From DASSQJ01 sp963730165 (GTDB taxonomy: Bacteria; Actinomycetota; Actinomycetes; Actinomycetales; Dermatophilaceae): DNA of 64,000 nt. This document shows positions 52,986 through 60,833 of this stretch, in pieces. Both the position numbers and the translations under genes were made by a program. Under the pieces are notes generated by a model. It worked only from the letters and a program-made list of their open reading frames with translations, had not been told where the DNA came from and did not search any database. Each line of letters begins with the position of its first letter. Position 1 is the first letter of the stretch. The DNA lies in assembly GCA_963730165.1 (NCBI GenBank), contig CAVSQS010000003.1, forward strand, positions 124,001 through 188,000. Direction: 5' to 3'.

Positions 52986-53646
52986 GAACATCGCGGACGC
53001 GGGCGGTGTCGTCGTCCTGGGCCTCGGTCGGTTCGGGAAGTCCCTCGCCCTCGAGCTCGAACGCGACGGCAGCGAGGTGCTCGGCATCGAGCGCGACGCC
53101 AAGCGGGTCCAGGACCTGGCCGGGCGGCTGACCCACGTGGTCCAGGCCGACAGCACCGACGTGGAGGCGATGCGACAGCTGAGCGTCGGGGAGTTCGGCC
53201 GGGCCGTCATCGGCATCGGCAGCGACCTCGAGGCGAGCGTGCTCACGGCCTTCGTGCTGCGCACGCTCGGCGTGCCCAACATCTGGGCCAAGGCGGTCAC
53301 CGAGTCCCAGGGCAAGATCCTCGAGCAGGTCGGCGTGGACCACGTCATCCGGCCCGAGCACGACATGGGACGACGCGTCGCCCACCTCGTGCGGGGCAAG
53401 ATGATCGACTACATCGAGTTCGACGACGGGTACGCCATCGTCAAGACCACGCCGCCCCGCAGCATCCTCGGCAAGACCCTGGCCGAGGCCGGTGTGCGCT
53501 CCCAGCACGGCGTGACCATCGTCGGGATCAAGACCCGCGGCAAGGACTTCACCTACGCGGTGCCCGAGTCGGTCGCCCACGAGGGCGACCTCATCATCGT
53601 CTCGGGGGACCGGGCCCGGGTCGAGCGCTTCAGCAACCTCGACTAG
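52978..53646 (+). CDS. ktrA: TrkA/KtrA-family regulatory subunit of K+ uptake
   Basis: A 222-residue RCK protein. The N-terminal Rossmann fold (VVVLGLGRFGKSLALEL, about residues 11-27) binds ATP/ADP or NAD, and residues 140-222 are the RCK_C ligand domain. It forms a ring that gates the channel subunit. The start is an unusual TTG at 52978, inside the 3' end of the channel gene, supported by GGAAGGAG 11 nt upstream and by the family N-terminus. The two genes form a K+ uptake system that would work with trehalose in osmotic adaptation. Confidence 0.9.
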   Translation: MAKNIADAGGVVVLGLGRFGKSLALELERDGSEVLGIERDAKRVQDLAGRLTHVVQADSTDVEAMRQLSVGEFGRAVIGIGSDLEASVLTAFVLRTLGVPNIWAKAVTESQGKILEQVGVDHVIRPEHDMGRRVAHLVRGKMIDYIEFDDGYAIVKTTPPRSILGKTLAEAGVRSQHGVTIVGIKTRGKDFTYAVPESVAHEGDLIIVSGDRARVERFSNLD

Positions 53647-53776
53647 GCCCATCCTCCGACGAGGGGCCGGCTCTGTCCGGGCACGAACCGCGGAGCGTAT
53701 CCATGGTGGAGCGGGGACGAAGGGCTCCGACCTCCCGCAGCCGCCCCGCCGATTCGGCCCGTCCCGACACGGGCGC

Positions 53777-53782
53777 TAGCAT
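53777..53782 (+). promoter_or_regulatory. -10 element TAGCAT upstream of tig
   Basis: TAGCAT lies 111 nt before the tig start, giving a leader of about 105 nt. No clear -35. Confidence 0.35.
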
Positions 53783-53893
53783 GGTCCTTTGGTGCCGAAC
53801 CGGATGCCGCGGCAGTGCGCGCGCCGGACCCGCCGGACCTCCGGCCCGTGGCCCACCGTCGACCCCGACCCCCACCCCAGCGGAGTGCCTGAA

Positions 53894-55258
53894 GTGAAGA
53901 GTGCCGTCGAGACCCTCAGCCCGACCCGGGTCAAGCTGATCGTCGAGGTCCCGTTCGAGGAGCTGAGGCCGATGCTCGAGCAGGCCTACAAGACGATCGG
54001 CTCCCAGATCCAGGTCCCGGGCTTCCGCCGGGGCAAGGTGCCGAGCCGGATCATCGACCAGCGGATCGGCCGCGGGGCGGTCGTCCAGGAGGCGGTCAAC
54101 GAGGCGCTGCCGAAGTTCTTCGCCGAGGCCGTCGAGGCCGAGGACGTCCGGGCCATCGGCCAGCCCCAGGTCGACGTCACCGCCGTTCCGCTCGAGGACG
54201 GCCAGGCCCTCGAGTTCACCGTCGAGACCGACGTCCGGCCCGAGATCGACCTGCCCGACCTCGAGGGCATCGCCGTCGAGGTCGACACCGTCGAGGTCAC
54301 CGACGAGGACGTCGAGGAGCGGCTCACCGCGCTGCGCGAGCGGTTCGGCACGCTCGTCGGTGTCGAGCGTGCCGTCGAGGACGGCGACCACGTCTCCATC
54401 GACCTGTCCGCCGAGATCGACGGCGAGGAGATCGACAACGTCTCCGGCGTCTCCTACGAGGTGGGGTCCGCCAACATGCTCGACGGCATGGACGAGGCGC
54501 TCGTCGGGATGGCCGTCGGCGAGACCAAGCAGTTCACCGCGCCGCTCGCCGGTGGTGACCGGGAGGGCCAGGAGGCCGAGTGCACCGTCACCGTGCAGTC
54601 GGTCAAGGTCCGTGAGCTCCCCGAGCTCGACGACGAGTTCGCGCAGCTGGCCTCCCAGTTCGACACGCTGGAGGAGCTGCGCGCCGACGTCGTCGGCCAG
54701 GCCGAGCAGGCCAAGCGCTACGAGCAGGGCATCCAGGCGCGGGACCGGCTGCTCGAGAAGCTGCTCGAGATGGTCGACGTCGCCGTGCCCGACGGCGTCG
54801 TCGAGGCCGAGGTGCACAGTCACCTCGAGGGCGAGAACCGCCTCGAGGACGACGAGCACCGCGCCGAGGTCGACGAGTCCACCCGCCGCGCGCTGCGCGC
54901 CCAGTTCCTCCTCGACGCCATCGCCGAGAAGCTGGAGGTCCGCGTCGAGCAGCCGGAGCTCATCGAGTACCTCGTCATGAGCGCCCAGCAGTACGGGATG
55001 GACCCGAACCAGTTCGCCCAGGCCATCGACCAGCAGGGGCAGATCCCGGCCATGGTCCAGGAGGTCGCCCGTCGGAAGGCGCTGGCGGCAGTGCTCGACG
55101 ACGCCAAGGTCACCGACACCACCGGGGCCGATGTCGACCTCGACTCCCTCGTCCCCGAGACCGAGGACGTGGAGGAGACCGTCGAGGAGGCGGTGGAGGC
55201 CGCCGAGGAGCCGGTCGAGACCGCCGCCGACGCGGCCGAGGCCGACGCGAAGGCCTGA
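53894..55258 (+). CDS. tig: Trigger factor, ribosome-associated chaperone
   Basis: A 454-residue trigger factor that meets nascent chains at the ribosome exit. The ribosome-binding loop GFRRGKVP is at about residues 41-48, the FKBP-type PPIase domain (VEDGDHVSIDLSAEIDGEEI, split here, to about residue 240) follows, then the helical C-terminal domain. The tail after residue 425 is unusually acidic (ETEDVEETVEEAVEAAEEP) and Ala-rich, as in other actinobacteria. GTG 53894 has GCGGAG 9 nt upstream and gives the family start KSAVETLSPTRVKL. A strong palindromic hairpin follows. clpP1-clpP2-clpX lie downstream beyond an inserted LacI/MFS pair. Confidence 0.95.
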   Translation: MKSAVETLSPTRVKLIVEVPFEELRPMLEQAYKTIGSQIQVPGFRRGKVPSRIIDQRIGRGAVVQEAVNEALPKFFAEAVEAEDVRAIGQPQVDVTAVPLEDGQALEFTVETDVRPEIDLPDLEGIAVEVDTVEVTDEDVEERLTALRERFGTLVGVERAVEDGDHVSIDLSAEIDGEEIDNVSGVSYEVGSANMLDGMDEALVGMAVGETKQFTAPLAGGDREGQEAECTVTVQSVKVRELPELDDEFAQLASQFDTLEELRADVVGQAEQAKRYEQGIQARDRLLEKLLEMVDVAVPDGVVEAEVHSHLEGENRLEDDEHRAEVDESTRRALRAQFLLDAIAEKLEVRVEQPELIEYLVMSAQQYGMDPNQFAQAIDQQGQIPAMVQEVARRKALAAVLDDAKVTDTTGADVDLDSLVPETEDVEETVEEAVEAAEEPVETAADAAEADAKA

Positions 55259-55273
55259 TCGCCGGACCACGAC

Positions 55274-55309
55274 ACGTGGCGCGCCCCGGAGCTCCGGGGC
55301 GCGCCACGT
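55274..55309. terminator. 36-bp perfect palindrome between tig and the LacI-type gene
   Basis: The arms ACGTGGCGCGCCCCGGAG (55274-55291) and its exact complement (55292-55309) meet at the centre. The two flanking genes converge, so it can act as a two-way terminator. No U-tract is present on either side. Confidence 0.65.
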
Positions 55310-55334
55310 CCGCGTCGGGGCCCGGAGCCCAGGG

Positions 55335-56426
55335 CTAGGTTCCCTGGCCGGCCGGTGGTGCCGTCGTCGTGCCGATGCGCAGGCTCACCGGGAAGGGCTC
55401 GTCGCGGATGCTCTCGCCCGCGAGAGCCCGGCGCACCAGGCGACCGAGGCGCCGGCCCTTCTCGGCCCCGGGCTGCAGCACGGTCGTCAGCGTGTGGTCG
55501 AGCCAGGGCAGGTCGACGCCGTCGACGCCGGTGACGGACAGGTCCTCGGGGACCCGCAGGCCGAGAGACACGGCAGCACGCACCACCCCAGCCGCGAGCA
55601 GGTCGGCCTGGGCGACGACGGCGGTCGGTCGGCGGTCCGCGGGGACCTCGAGGAGCAGGCGACCGGCCCGCTCGCCGGCGCCGACGCTCAGCTCGTCGGC
55701 CTCGACCGCGACCGCGTCGTCCCCCGCGCCGGCGAAGAAGCCGCGCAGCCGCCCACCGGCATCCGGGTAGACCGCGGTATCGGCGTCCTCCGGCCCGAGC
55801 CGTCGCCGCGCGGCCCCGGGCGAGAGGTGCATCGAGACGTGGGCGACGCGGGTGTGCCCGAGCCCGAGGACGTGCCCGGTCGTCAGCGCGATGGCAGCCG
55901 CCTCGTCGGTCAGGACGTGGTGGACGCGGGGGTCGACCGGTGACCCGCTGCCGACCATGGGGACGCCGCGTCCCGCGAGGTGCTCCACCAGCGGGTTCTC
56001 CGCCGCGCCGCAGAGCGGGAAGACGGCGGCGTCCACGCCCTGCGTGGCGAGCTGGGCGACGGCGCGCCCGGGGTCGTCGGTCGGCTGCGCGACGAGCAGC
56101 ATGGTCCGACCGAGGGCATCGAGCTCCTCGGCGAGGCCGTCGAGGACAGCGAGGGCGAAGGGGTCGCGGAAGGCCAGGCGCAGGGGACCGTCGACGACCA
56201 CCGCGACCGTGCCGACCCGGCCCTGTCGGAGGGACGACGCGAGCGGGTCCGGTCCGGTGAACCCGAGCGCGTCGGCCGCGCCGCGCACCCGCCCGGCCGT
56301 GGCCGGTGCGACGGGTCCCTTCCCGCTGAAGACGAGGGAGGCCGTCGACGTGGAGACCCCGGCCCGCTGTGCGACGTCGCGCAGGGTCGGCCGGCGTCCG
56401 GTCCTGGCTTGACGCCCCTCATCCAC
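55335..56426 (-). CDS. LacI-family transcriptional regulator
   Basis: A 363-residue LacI-type repressor. The helix-turn-helix and hinge TLRDVAQRAGVSTSTASLVFSG lies at about residues 13-35 (split here), followed by the sugar-binding domain of the periplasmic-binding-protein fold with the usual VTGVDGVDLPWLDHTLTTV near the end. GTG 56426 is chosen over GTG 56435 because TATCGT lies 7 nt upstream, making it leaderless. The palindromic operator 56441-56466 begins right after that -10, so the protein probably represses itself and the divergent MFS gene. Inducer unknown. Confidence 0.87.
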   Translation of the reverse strand: MDEGRQARTGRRPTLRDVAQRAGVSTSTASLVFSGKGPVAPATAGRVRGAADALGFTGPDPLASSLRQGRVGTVAVVVDGPLRLAFRDPFALAVLDGLAEELDALGRTMLLVAQPTDDPGRAVAQLATQGVDAAVFPLCGAAENPLVEHLAGRGVPMVGSGSPVDPRVHHVLTDEAAAIALTTGHVLGLGHTRVAHVSMHLSPGAARRRLGPEDADTAVYPDAGGRLRGFFAGAGDDAVAVEADELSVGAGERAGRLLLEVPADRRPTAVVAQADLLAAGVVRAAVSLGLRVPEDLSVTGVDGVDLPWLDHTLTTVLQPGAEKGRRLGRLVRRALAGESIRDEPFPVSLRIGTTTAPPAGQGT

Positions 56427-56433
56427 GGCTGAC

Positions 56434-56439
56434 ACGATA
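56434..56439 (-). promoter_or_regulatory. -10 element TATCGT of the leaderless LacI-type gene
   Basis: On the minus strand TATCGT is followed by 7 nt and GTG 56426. The upstream tandem palindrome lies in its -35/spacer area. Confidence 0.5.
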
Positions 56440-56440
56440 T

Positions 56441-56466
56441 CGAATCGATTCGATCGAATCGATTCG
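56441..56466. promoter_or_regulatory. Tandem palindromic LacI-type operator
   Basis: Two copies of the perfect 12-bp palindrome CGAATCGATTCG (56441-56452 and 56455-56466) are separated by AT, so the whole is itself palindromic. The centre CG with A/T flanks is typical for LacI-family sites. TAGGAT at 56472-56477 may be the -10 of the divergent MFS gene; both promoters are then covered by the operator. Confidence 0.75.
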
Positions 56467-56505
56467 AACCGTAGGATCCTCCCAACCGTCCCCGCGAGAG
56501 AGCCC

Positions 56506-57753
56506 GTGACCCCGACGATGACCCGGTCGATCACCCTGAGCCGGGAGCGCCTGACGAGCGCCCGCGCCGCGGTCTTCGTCGTCTTCGCCCTCGCCGGGCT
56601 CGTCTTCGCCTCGTGGGCCTCGCGAATCGCCGACACCAAGGCGGCCCTCGGGCTGACGCCGGGAGAGCTCGGCACGACCCTGCTCGCCGCCAGCATCGGC
56701 TCGCTCACCGGCCTGCCGCTCGCCGGGCGGGTCAGTGACCGCCTCGGGGCGGCCCGCACCGTCGCGCTCGGCATGGCGGTCGCGCTCACCGGGATCGTCG
56801 CCGTCGGCGTCGTCGTCGACCTGCGCGGCTCGCGCATCGTCGTCGCGGCAGGGCTCTTCCTGATCGGCCTCGGGGTCGGCGTCTGGGACGTCGCGATGAA
56901 CCTCGAGGGCGCCGCGGTCGAGCACGCCCTCGACGTCTCGGTGATGCCGCACTTCCATGCCGCCTTCAGCGCCGGGACGGTCGTCTCCGCCCTCGTGGGG
57001 TCGGCGATGTCGTGGGCACGGGTGCCGCTCACCGTCCACTTCGCCGGTGCCGCCGCCCTCAGCGGTGGGCTGGCCGTCTGGGCACTGCGCCGGTTCCTGC
57101 CCCGCGGCGTCGAGGAGGCGACGACAGGCCCGGAGGAGGACCGGCCGCGCGCGCCGCGCGCGGGGCGCACGGCGTGGCTCGAACCGCGCACCCTGCTCAT
57201 CGGGGTCGTCGTCTTCGCGGCGGCGTTCACCGAGGGCACCGCCAACGACTGGCTCGCCGTGGCCTTCGTCGACGGTCACGCCGTCCCCGAGTGGATGGGG
57301 GTGCTCGGGTTCGCCACCTTCCTCACCTTCATGACCCTCGGACGGATCGCCGGCACCGGGCTGCTCGACCGCCACGGCCGGGTGCCGGTGCTGCGGGTGA
57401 GCTTCGCGCTGGCCGTCGTCGGCGCCGTCCTCGTCGTCGTCGGCGGCACCGTCGCGGCCTTCGTCGGCGCGGCGGTCTGGGGTCTGGGGGCGGCGCTGGG
57501 GTTCCCCGTGGGGATGAGCGCGTCGGCCGACGACCCGGCGCGCGCCGCGGCCAGGATGTCGGTCGTCGCGACGATCGGCTACGGCGCCTTCCTCGCCGGC
57601 CCGCCGCTGCTCGGCTTCCTCGGCGACCACGTCGGCGTGCTCCACTCGCTGCTCGTCGTCGGAGCGCTCGCCCTGTTCGCCCTCACCGTCGTGCCCTCGG
57701 TCCGCGAGCCCGGGGGCCGGCCACGCGCTGCCTCGCGAGCCACGGCGGGGTGA
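56506..57753 (+). CDS. MFS transporter of the FucP/YbjJ type
   Basis: A 415-residue twelve-helix transporter. FASWASRIADTKAALGLTPGELG is the opening motif of YbjJ-like sugar/unknown transporters (split here), the A-motif region is LAGRVSDRLGAARTV, and GVWDVAMNLEGAAVEHALDVSVMPHFHAAFS is highly typical of the same group. GTG 56506 is used; an ATG 12 nt later is possible. GAGAGAG precedes it. It is divergent from and probably repressed by the LacI-type gene, which makes a sugar or sugar-like substrate likely, but no catabolic gene is adjacent. Confidence 0.85.
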   Translation: MTPTMTRSITLSRERLTSARAAVFVVFALAGLVFASWASRIADTKAALGLTPGELGTTLLAASIGSLTGLPLAGRVSDRLGAARTVALGMAVALTGIVAVGVVVDLRGSRIVVAAGLFLIGLGVGVWDVAMNLEGAAVEHALDVSVMPHFHAAFSAGTVVSALVGSAMSWARVPLTVHFAGAAALSGGLAVWALRRFLPRGVEEATTGPEEDRPRAPRAGRTAWLEPRTLLIGVVVFAAAFTEGTANDWLAVAFVDGHAVPEWMGVLGFATFLTFMTLGRIAGTGLLDRHGRVPVLRVSFALAVVGAVLVVVGGTVAAFVGAAVWGLGAALGFPVGMSASADDPARAAARMSVVATIGYGAFLAGPPLLGFLGDHVGVLHSLLVVGALALFALTVVPSVREPGGRPRAASRATAG

Positions 57754-57794
57754 GCGGCACCTCGGACGGCCGCGGGCGGCTCACCCGGGGACCC

Positions 57795-57831
57795 GGACGT
57801 CCATCCCGGAACCCTTCCCGGGTGGACGTCC
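57795..57831. terminator. Long hairpin after the MFS gene
   Basis: GGACGTCCATCCCGG (57795-57809) pairs with CCGGGTGGACGTCC (57818-57831) with one bulged A. TCACCCG (57781-57787) and CGGGTGA (57839-57845) form an outer stem, so the whole 57781-57845 segment can fold. It lies 41 nt after the MFS stop. Confidence 0.6.
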
Positions 57832-57898
57832 GCTTTCTCGGGTGACCCGATAAAGCGGGGGCGGGCGGGGGGTGGGGCGGCGCAGCGCGGGCTCGTTG

Positions 57899-57912
57899 TG
57901 CTCAGGGCGAAC
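57899..57912. promoter_or_regulatory. ClgR-like box upstream of clpP1
   Basis: On the minus strand GTTCGC is followed by CCTGA and GCA, one mismatch from the GTTCGC-N5-GCG ClgR site described in Streptomyces. It is about 40 nt upstream of the clpP1 -10, a place suited to an activator. Known ClgR regulons include clpP1P2. Confidence 0.55.
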
Positions 57913-57951
57913 AGACCACGGGCGGGGGAGTGGGGTGTGGGGGCCGCGCGT

Positions 57952-57957
57952 TAGGGT
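57952..57957 (+). promoter_or_regulatory. -10 element TAGGGT of clpP1
   Basis: TAGGGT lies 41 nt before the GTG of clpP1, leaving a leader of about 35 nt with GGCAGGAG. A recognisable -35 is missing, consistent with an activator-dependent promoter. Confidence 0.5.
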
Positions 57958-57998
57958 CACTGACAGCACCATCCCGACACGGCAGGAGCGACCCCAGC

Positions 57999-58625
57999 GT
58001 GACCAGCAGCGAGATCGTCGCCGCGGGCGAGGGCCAGAAGGCCGGCCTCGACGACACCATCTACAACCGGCTCCTCAAGGAGCGGATCATCTTCCTCGGC
58101 TCCGACGTGCGCGACGACAACGCGAACGCGATCTGCGCGCAGATGCTCCTCCTTGCCGCGGAGGACCCCGAGAAGGACATCTGGCTCTACATCAACTCCC
58201 CGGGTGGCTCGGTCACCGCGGGCATGGCGATCTTCGACACCATGCAGTGGGTCCCCAACGACGTCGCCACCGTCGCCATGGGCATGGCCGCCTCGATGGG
58301 GCAGTTCCTCCTGTCGGCGGGCACCCCGGGCAAGCGCTACGCCACGCCGCACGCGCGGGTGATGATGCACCAGCCGTCCGGCGGCATCGGCGGCACCGCG
58401 TCCGACATCAAGATCCAGGCCGAGCAGCTCATCCACATCAAGAAGCAGATGGCCGGGCTCATCGCCGAGCACACGGGACAGACCGAAGAGCAGATCGAGA
58501 AGGACTCCGACCGCGACCGGTGGTTCACCGCCGCGGAGGCCAAGGAGTACGGCTTCGTCGACCACGTCATCACGAAGGCCGACATGGCCGGTCACCGCAG
58601 TGACAACCCGGTGACCTCGGACTGA
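57999..58625 (+). CDS. clpP1: ATP-dependent Clp protease proteolytic subunit 1
   Basis: A 208-residue ClpP protease. The catalytic triad is Ser in MGMAASMGQFLL, His in ARVMMHQPSGG, and Asp in DRDRWFTAAEAKEYGF. IFLGSDVRDDNANAICAQ begins the fold. GTG 57999 is used because GGCAGGAG precedes it; longer frames cross the promoter. In actinobacteria ClpP1 and ClpP2 form a hetero-tetradecamer whose activity needs both. It is 24 nt upstream of clpP2 and probably under ClgR control. It is part of the tig-clpP1-clpP2-clpX backbone. Confidence 0.95.
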   Translation: MTSSEIVAAGEGQKAGLDDTIYNRLLKERIIFLGSDVRDDNANAICAQMLLLAAEDPEKDIWLYINSPGGSVTAGMAIFDTMQWVPNDVATVAMGMAASMGQFLLSAGTPGKRYATPHARVMMHQPSGGIGGTASDIKIQAEQLIHIKKQMAGLIAEHTGQTEEQIEKDSDRDRWFTAAEAKEYGFVDHVITKADMAGHRSDNPVTSD

Positions 58626-58649
58626 CCCCCGAGACGACCCGAGAGAGAC

Positions 58650-59297
58650 ATGAACGCTGACATGACCGGGCGGCTGCACCAGCCTGCCCCGAGCAGCCGC
58701 TACATCATGCCGCAGTTCGAGGAGCGCACCTCGTACGGCATGAAGCGGCTCGACCCGTACACCAAGCTCTTCGAGGACCGGATCATCTTCCTCGGCGTGC
58801 AGGTCGACGACGCGTCCGCCGACGACGTCATCGCCCAGCTCATCGTGCTGGAGTCGCAGGACCCCGACCGCGACATCCTCATGTACATCAACAGCCCGGG
58901 CGGTTCGTTCACGGCGATGACGGCGATCTACGACACGATGCAGTACGTCCGACCCGACGTGCAGACCTACTGCATCGGCCAGGCCGCCTCGGCCGCCGCG
59001 GTGCTCCTCGGGGCCGGCGCCGCGGGCAAGCGCTTCGCGCTCCCCAACGCGCGGGTGCTCATCCACCAGCCGGCCATCGAGGGAACCGGTGGGATGGCCT
59101 CCGACCTGGAGATCCACGCGAACGAGATCATCCGGATGCGCGAGTGGCTCGAGGAGACGATCGCCAAGCACAGCAAGCGCACGATCGAGGAGGTCCGCAA
59201 GGACATCGAGCGCGACAAGATCCTCTCCGCCGACGGGGCCAGGGAGTACGGCCTCATCGACGAGGTGCTGGCCTCGCGCAAGGCCTCCGTCTCCTGA
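58650..59297 (+). CDS. clpP2: ATP-dependent Clp protease proteolytic subunit 2
   Basis: A 215-residue ClpP with catalytic Ser in GQAASAAAVLLG, His in VLIHQPAIEGTGG, and Asp in ERDKILSADGAREYG. It has the longer N-terminus of ClpP2 (QPAPSSRYIMPQFEERTSYG), which interacts with ClpX/ClpC and closes the axial pore. ATG 58650 is preceded by GAGAGAGA. It is the second gene of the clpP operon and is followed by a strong hairpin, so clpX is a separate unit. Confidence 0.95.
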   Translation: MNADMTGRLHQPAPSSRYIMPQFEERTSYGMKRLDPYTKLFEDRIIFLGVQVDDASADDVIAQLIVLESQDPDRDILMYINSPGGSFTAMTAIYDTMQYVRPDVQTYCIGQAASAAAVLLGAGAAGKRFALPNARVLIHQPAIEGTGGMASDLEIHANEIIRMREWLEETIAKHSKRTIEEVRKDIERDKILSADGAREYGLIDEVLASRKASVS

Positions 59298-59317
59298 CGC
59301 CGGCGGCCCGTGCCGCG

Positions 59318-59361
59318 CGTGACGACACCGCCCCGCCTCGAGGCCGGGCGGTGTCGTCACG
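59318..59361 (+). terminator. Strong hairpin after clpP2
   Basis: CGTGACGACACCGCCC (59318-59333) pairs perfectly with GGGCGGTGTCGTCACG (59346-59361) over 16 bp, around a 12-nt loop. It lies 20 nt after the clpP2 stop. Confidence 0.75.
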
Positions 59362-59465
59362 CCGTGCGGCAGGTGCTCGACGGGGCCCGTTGCGCTGACA
59401 GCGGACAGGCGCGACTCGCCACGCCACGGCGGGCTTCAATGGGTGCAGCCGACCCCGCCGGAAGG

Positions 59466-59471
59466 TAGCGT
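59466..59471 (+). promoter_or_regulatory. -10 element TAGCGT of clpX
   Basis: TAGCGT lies 36 nt before the GTG of clpX, leaving a leader with GAGGGAAGGA. It supports separate transcription of clpX. Confidence 0.4.
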
Positions 59472-59507
59472 CGGGGGCGTTGCCCGAGCCGAGGGAAGGA
59501 CGTGTCA

Positions 59508-60794
59508 GTGGCACGCGTGGGAGAGACCAGCGACCTGCTGAAGTGCTCCTTCTGCGGCAAGTCGCAGAAGCAGGTCAAGAAGCTCATCGCCGGCCCCGGC
59601 GTCTACATCTGTGACGAGTGCATCGACCTGTGCAACGAGATCATCGAGGAGGAGCTCGCCGAGTCCGGTGAGCTCGGCTTCGACGAGCTGCCCAAGCCAC
59701 GCGAGATCTTCGACTTCCTCGAGCAGTACGTCGTCGGGCAGGACGTGGCGAAGAAGGCGCTCGCCGTCGCGGTCTACAACCACTACAAGCGGATCCAGGC
59801 GGGCGAGTCCGCCACCGGCCGCAAGGACCCCGACCACGTCGACATCGCGAAGTCGAACATCCTGCTCATCGGACCGACCGGGTGCGGCAAGACCTACCTC
59901 GCCCAGACGCTGGCGAAGATGCTCAACGTGCCCTTCGCGATCGCCGACGCGACCGCCCTGACCGAGGCCGGATACGTCGGCGAGGACGTCGAGAACATCC
60001 TCCTCAAGCTGATCCAGGCCGCCGACTACGACGTCAAGAAGGCCGAGACCGGCATCATCTACATCGACGAGGTCGACAAGATCGCCCGCAAGAGCGAGAA
60101 CCCGTCGATCACCCGCGACGTCTCCGGGGAGGGCGTCCAGCAGGCGCTCCTGAAGATCCTCGAGGGCACCACGGCCTCGGTGCCGCCCCAGGGCGGGCGC
60201 AAGCACCCGCACCAGGAGTTCATCCAGATCGACACGACGAACGTGCTGTTCATCGTCGGGGGTGCGTTCGCCGGGCTCGAGAAGCTCATCGAGTCCCGCA
60301 ACGGCAAGAAGGGCCTGGGCTTCGGCTCCGAGCTGCACACCCCCAAGGACCTCGCCCAGTCCATCGTCGAGGTCATGCCCGAGGACCTCATGAAGTTCGG
60401 GCTCATCCCCGAGTTCATCGGCCGCCTGCCCGTCATCACCACGGTCAGCCCCCTCGACGTCGCGGCGCTCGTCCAGATCCTCACCGAGCCGCGCAACGCC
60501 CTCGTCAAGCAGTACCAGAAGATGTTCGAGATCGACGGCGTCGACCTCGAGTTCTCCGAGGACGCCGTGGAGGCCGTCGCCGAGCAGGCACTGGCCCGCG
60601 GCACCGGCGCCCGAGGCCTGCGGGCGATCATGGAGGAGGTCCTCCTCCCGGTGATGTTCGACGTGCCGAGCGACGAGGAGATCGCCAGGGTCGTCGTCAC
60701 CCGCGACGTGGTCCTCAAGAACGTCAACCCGACGATCGTTCGCCACGACGCCCAGACCGGCCGCAAGCGGGCTCCGCGCAAGCGCTCCGCCTGA
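59508..60794 (+). CDS. clpX: ATP-dependent Clp protease ATPase subunit ClpX
   Basis: A 428-residue AAA+ unfoldase. The N-terminal zinc domain has CSFC and CDEC (residues 12-40), Walker A is GPTGCGKT near residue 123, the pore loop GYVGED lies near 158, Walker B IIYIDEVDKI near 184, and LGF within KKGLGFGSEL is the ClpP-docking loop. GTG 59508 gives the family start MARVGETSDLLKC and has the AGGGAAGGA site 7 nt upstream; the GTG at 59502 is too near that site. It feeds substrates to ClpP1P2 and is separated from clpP2 by a terminator and its own promoter. Confidence 0.96.
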   Translation: MARVGETSDLLKCSFCGKSQKQVKKLIAGPGVYICDECIDLCNEIIEEELAESGELGFDELPKPREIFDFLEQYVVGQDVAKKALAVAVYNHYKRIQAGESATGRKDPDHVDIAKSNILLIGPTGCGKTYLAQTLAKMLNVPFAIADATALTEAGYVGEDVENILLKLIQAADYDVKKAETGIIYIDEVDKIARKSENPSITRDVSGEGVQQALLKILEGTTASVPPQGGRKHPHQEFIQIDTTNVLFIVGGAFAGLEKLIESRNGKKGLGFGSELHTPKDLAQSIVEVMPEDLMKFGLIPEFIGRLPVITTVSPLDVAALVQILTEPRNALVKQYQKMFEIDGVDLEFSEDAVEAVAEQALARGTGARGLRAIMEEVLLPVMFDVPSDEEIARVVVTRDVVLKNVNPTIVRHDAQTGRKRAPRKRSA

Positions 60795-60833
60795 CCTACC
60801 GACCCGCCCGCGCGCCGGGCCGCCCCGGTGGTC

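Noticed and set aside
57781..57972. A 63-codon minus-strand frame before clpP1
   Set aside because: It lies over the terminator hairpin, the ClgR-like box and the clpP1 -10, and has no ribosome binding site.
59502..59510. GTG 59502 as the clpX start
   Set aside because: It lies 1 nt from the AGGGAAGGA site, whereas GTG 59508 has 7 nt spacing and matches the family N-terminus MAR-G.
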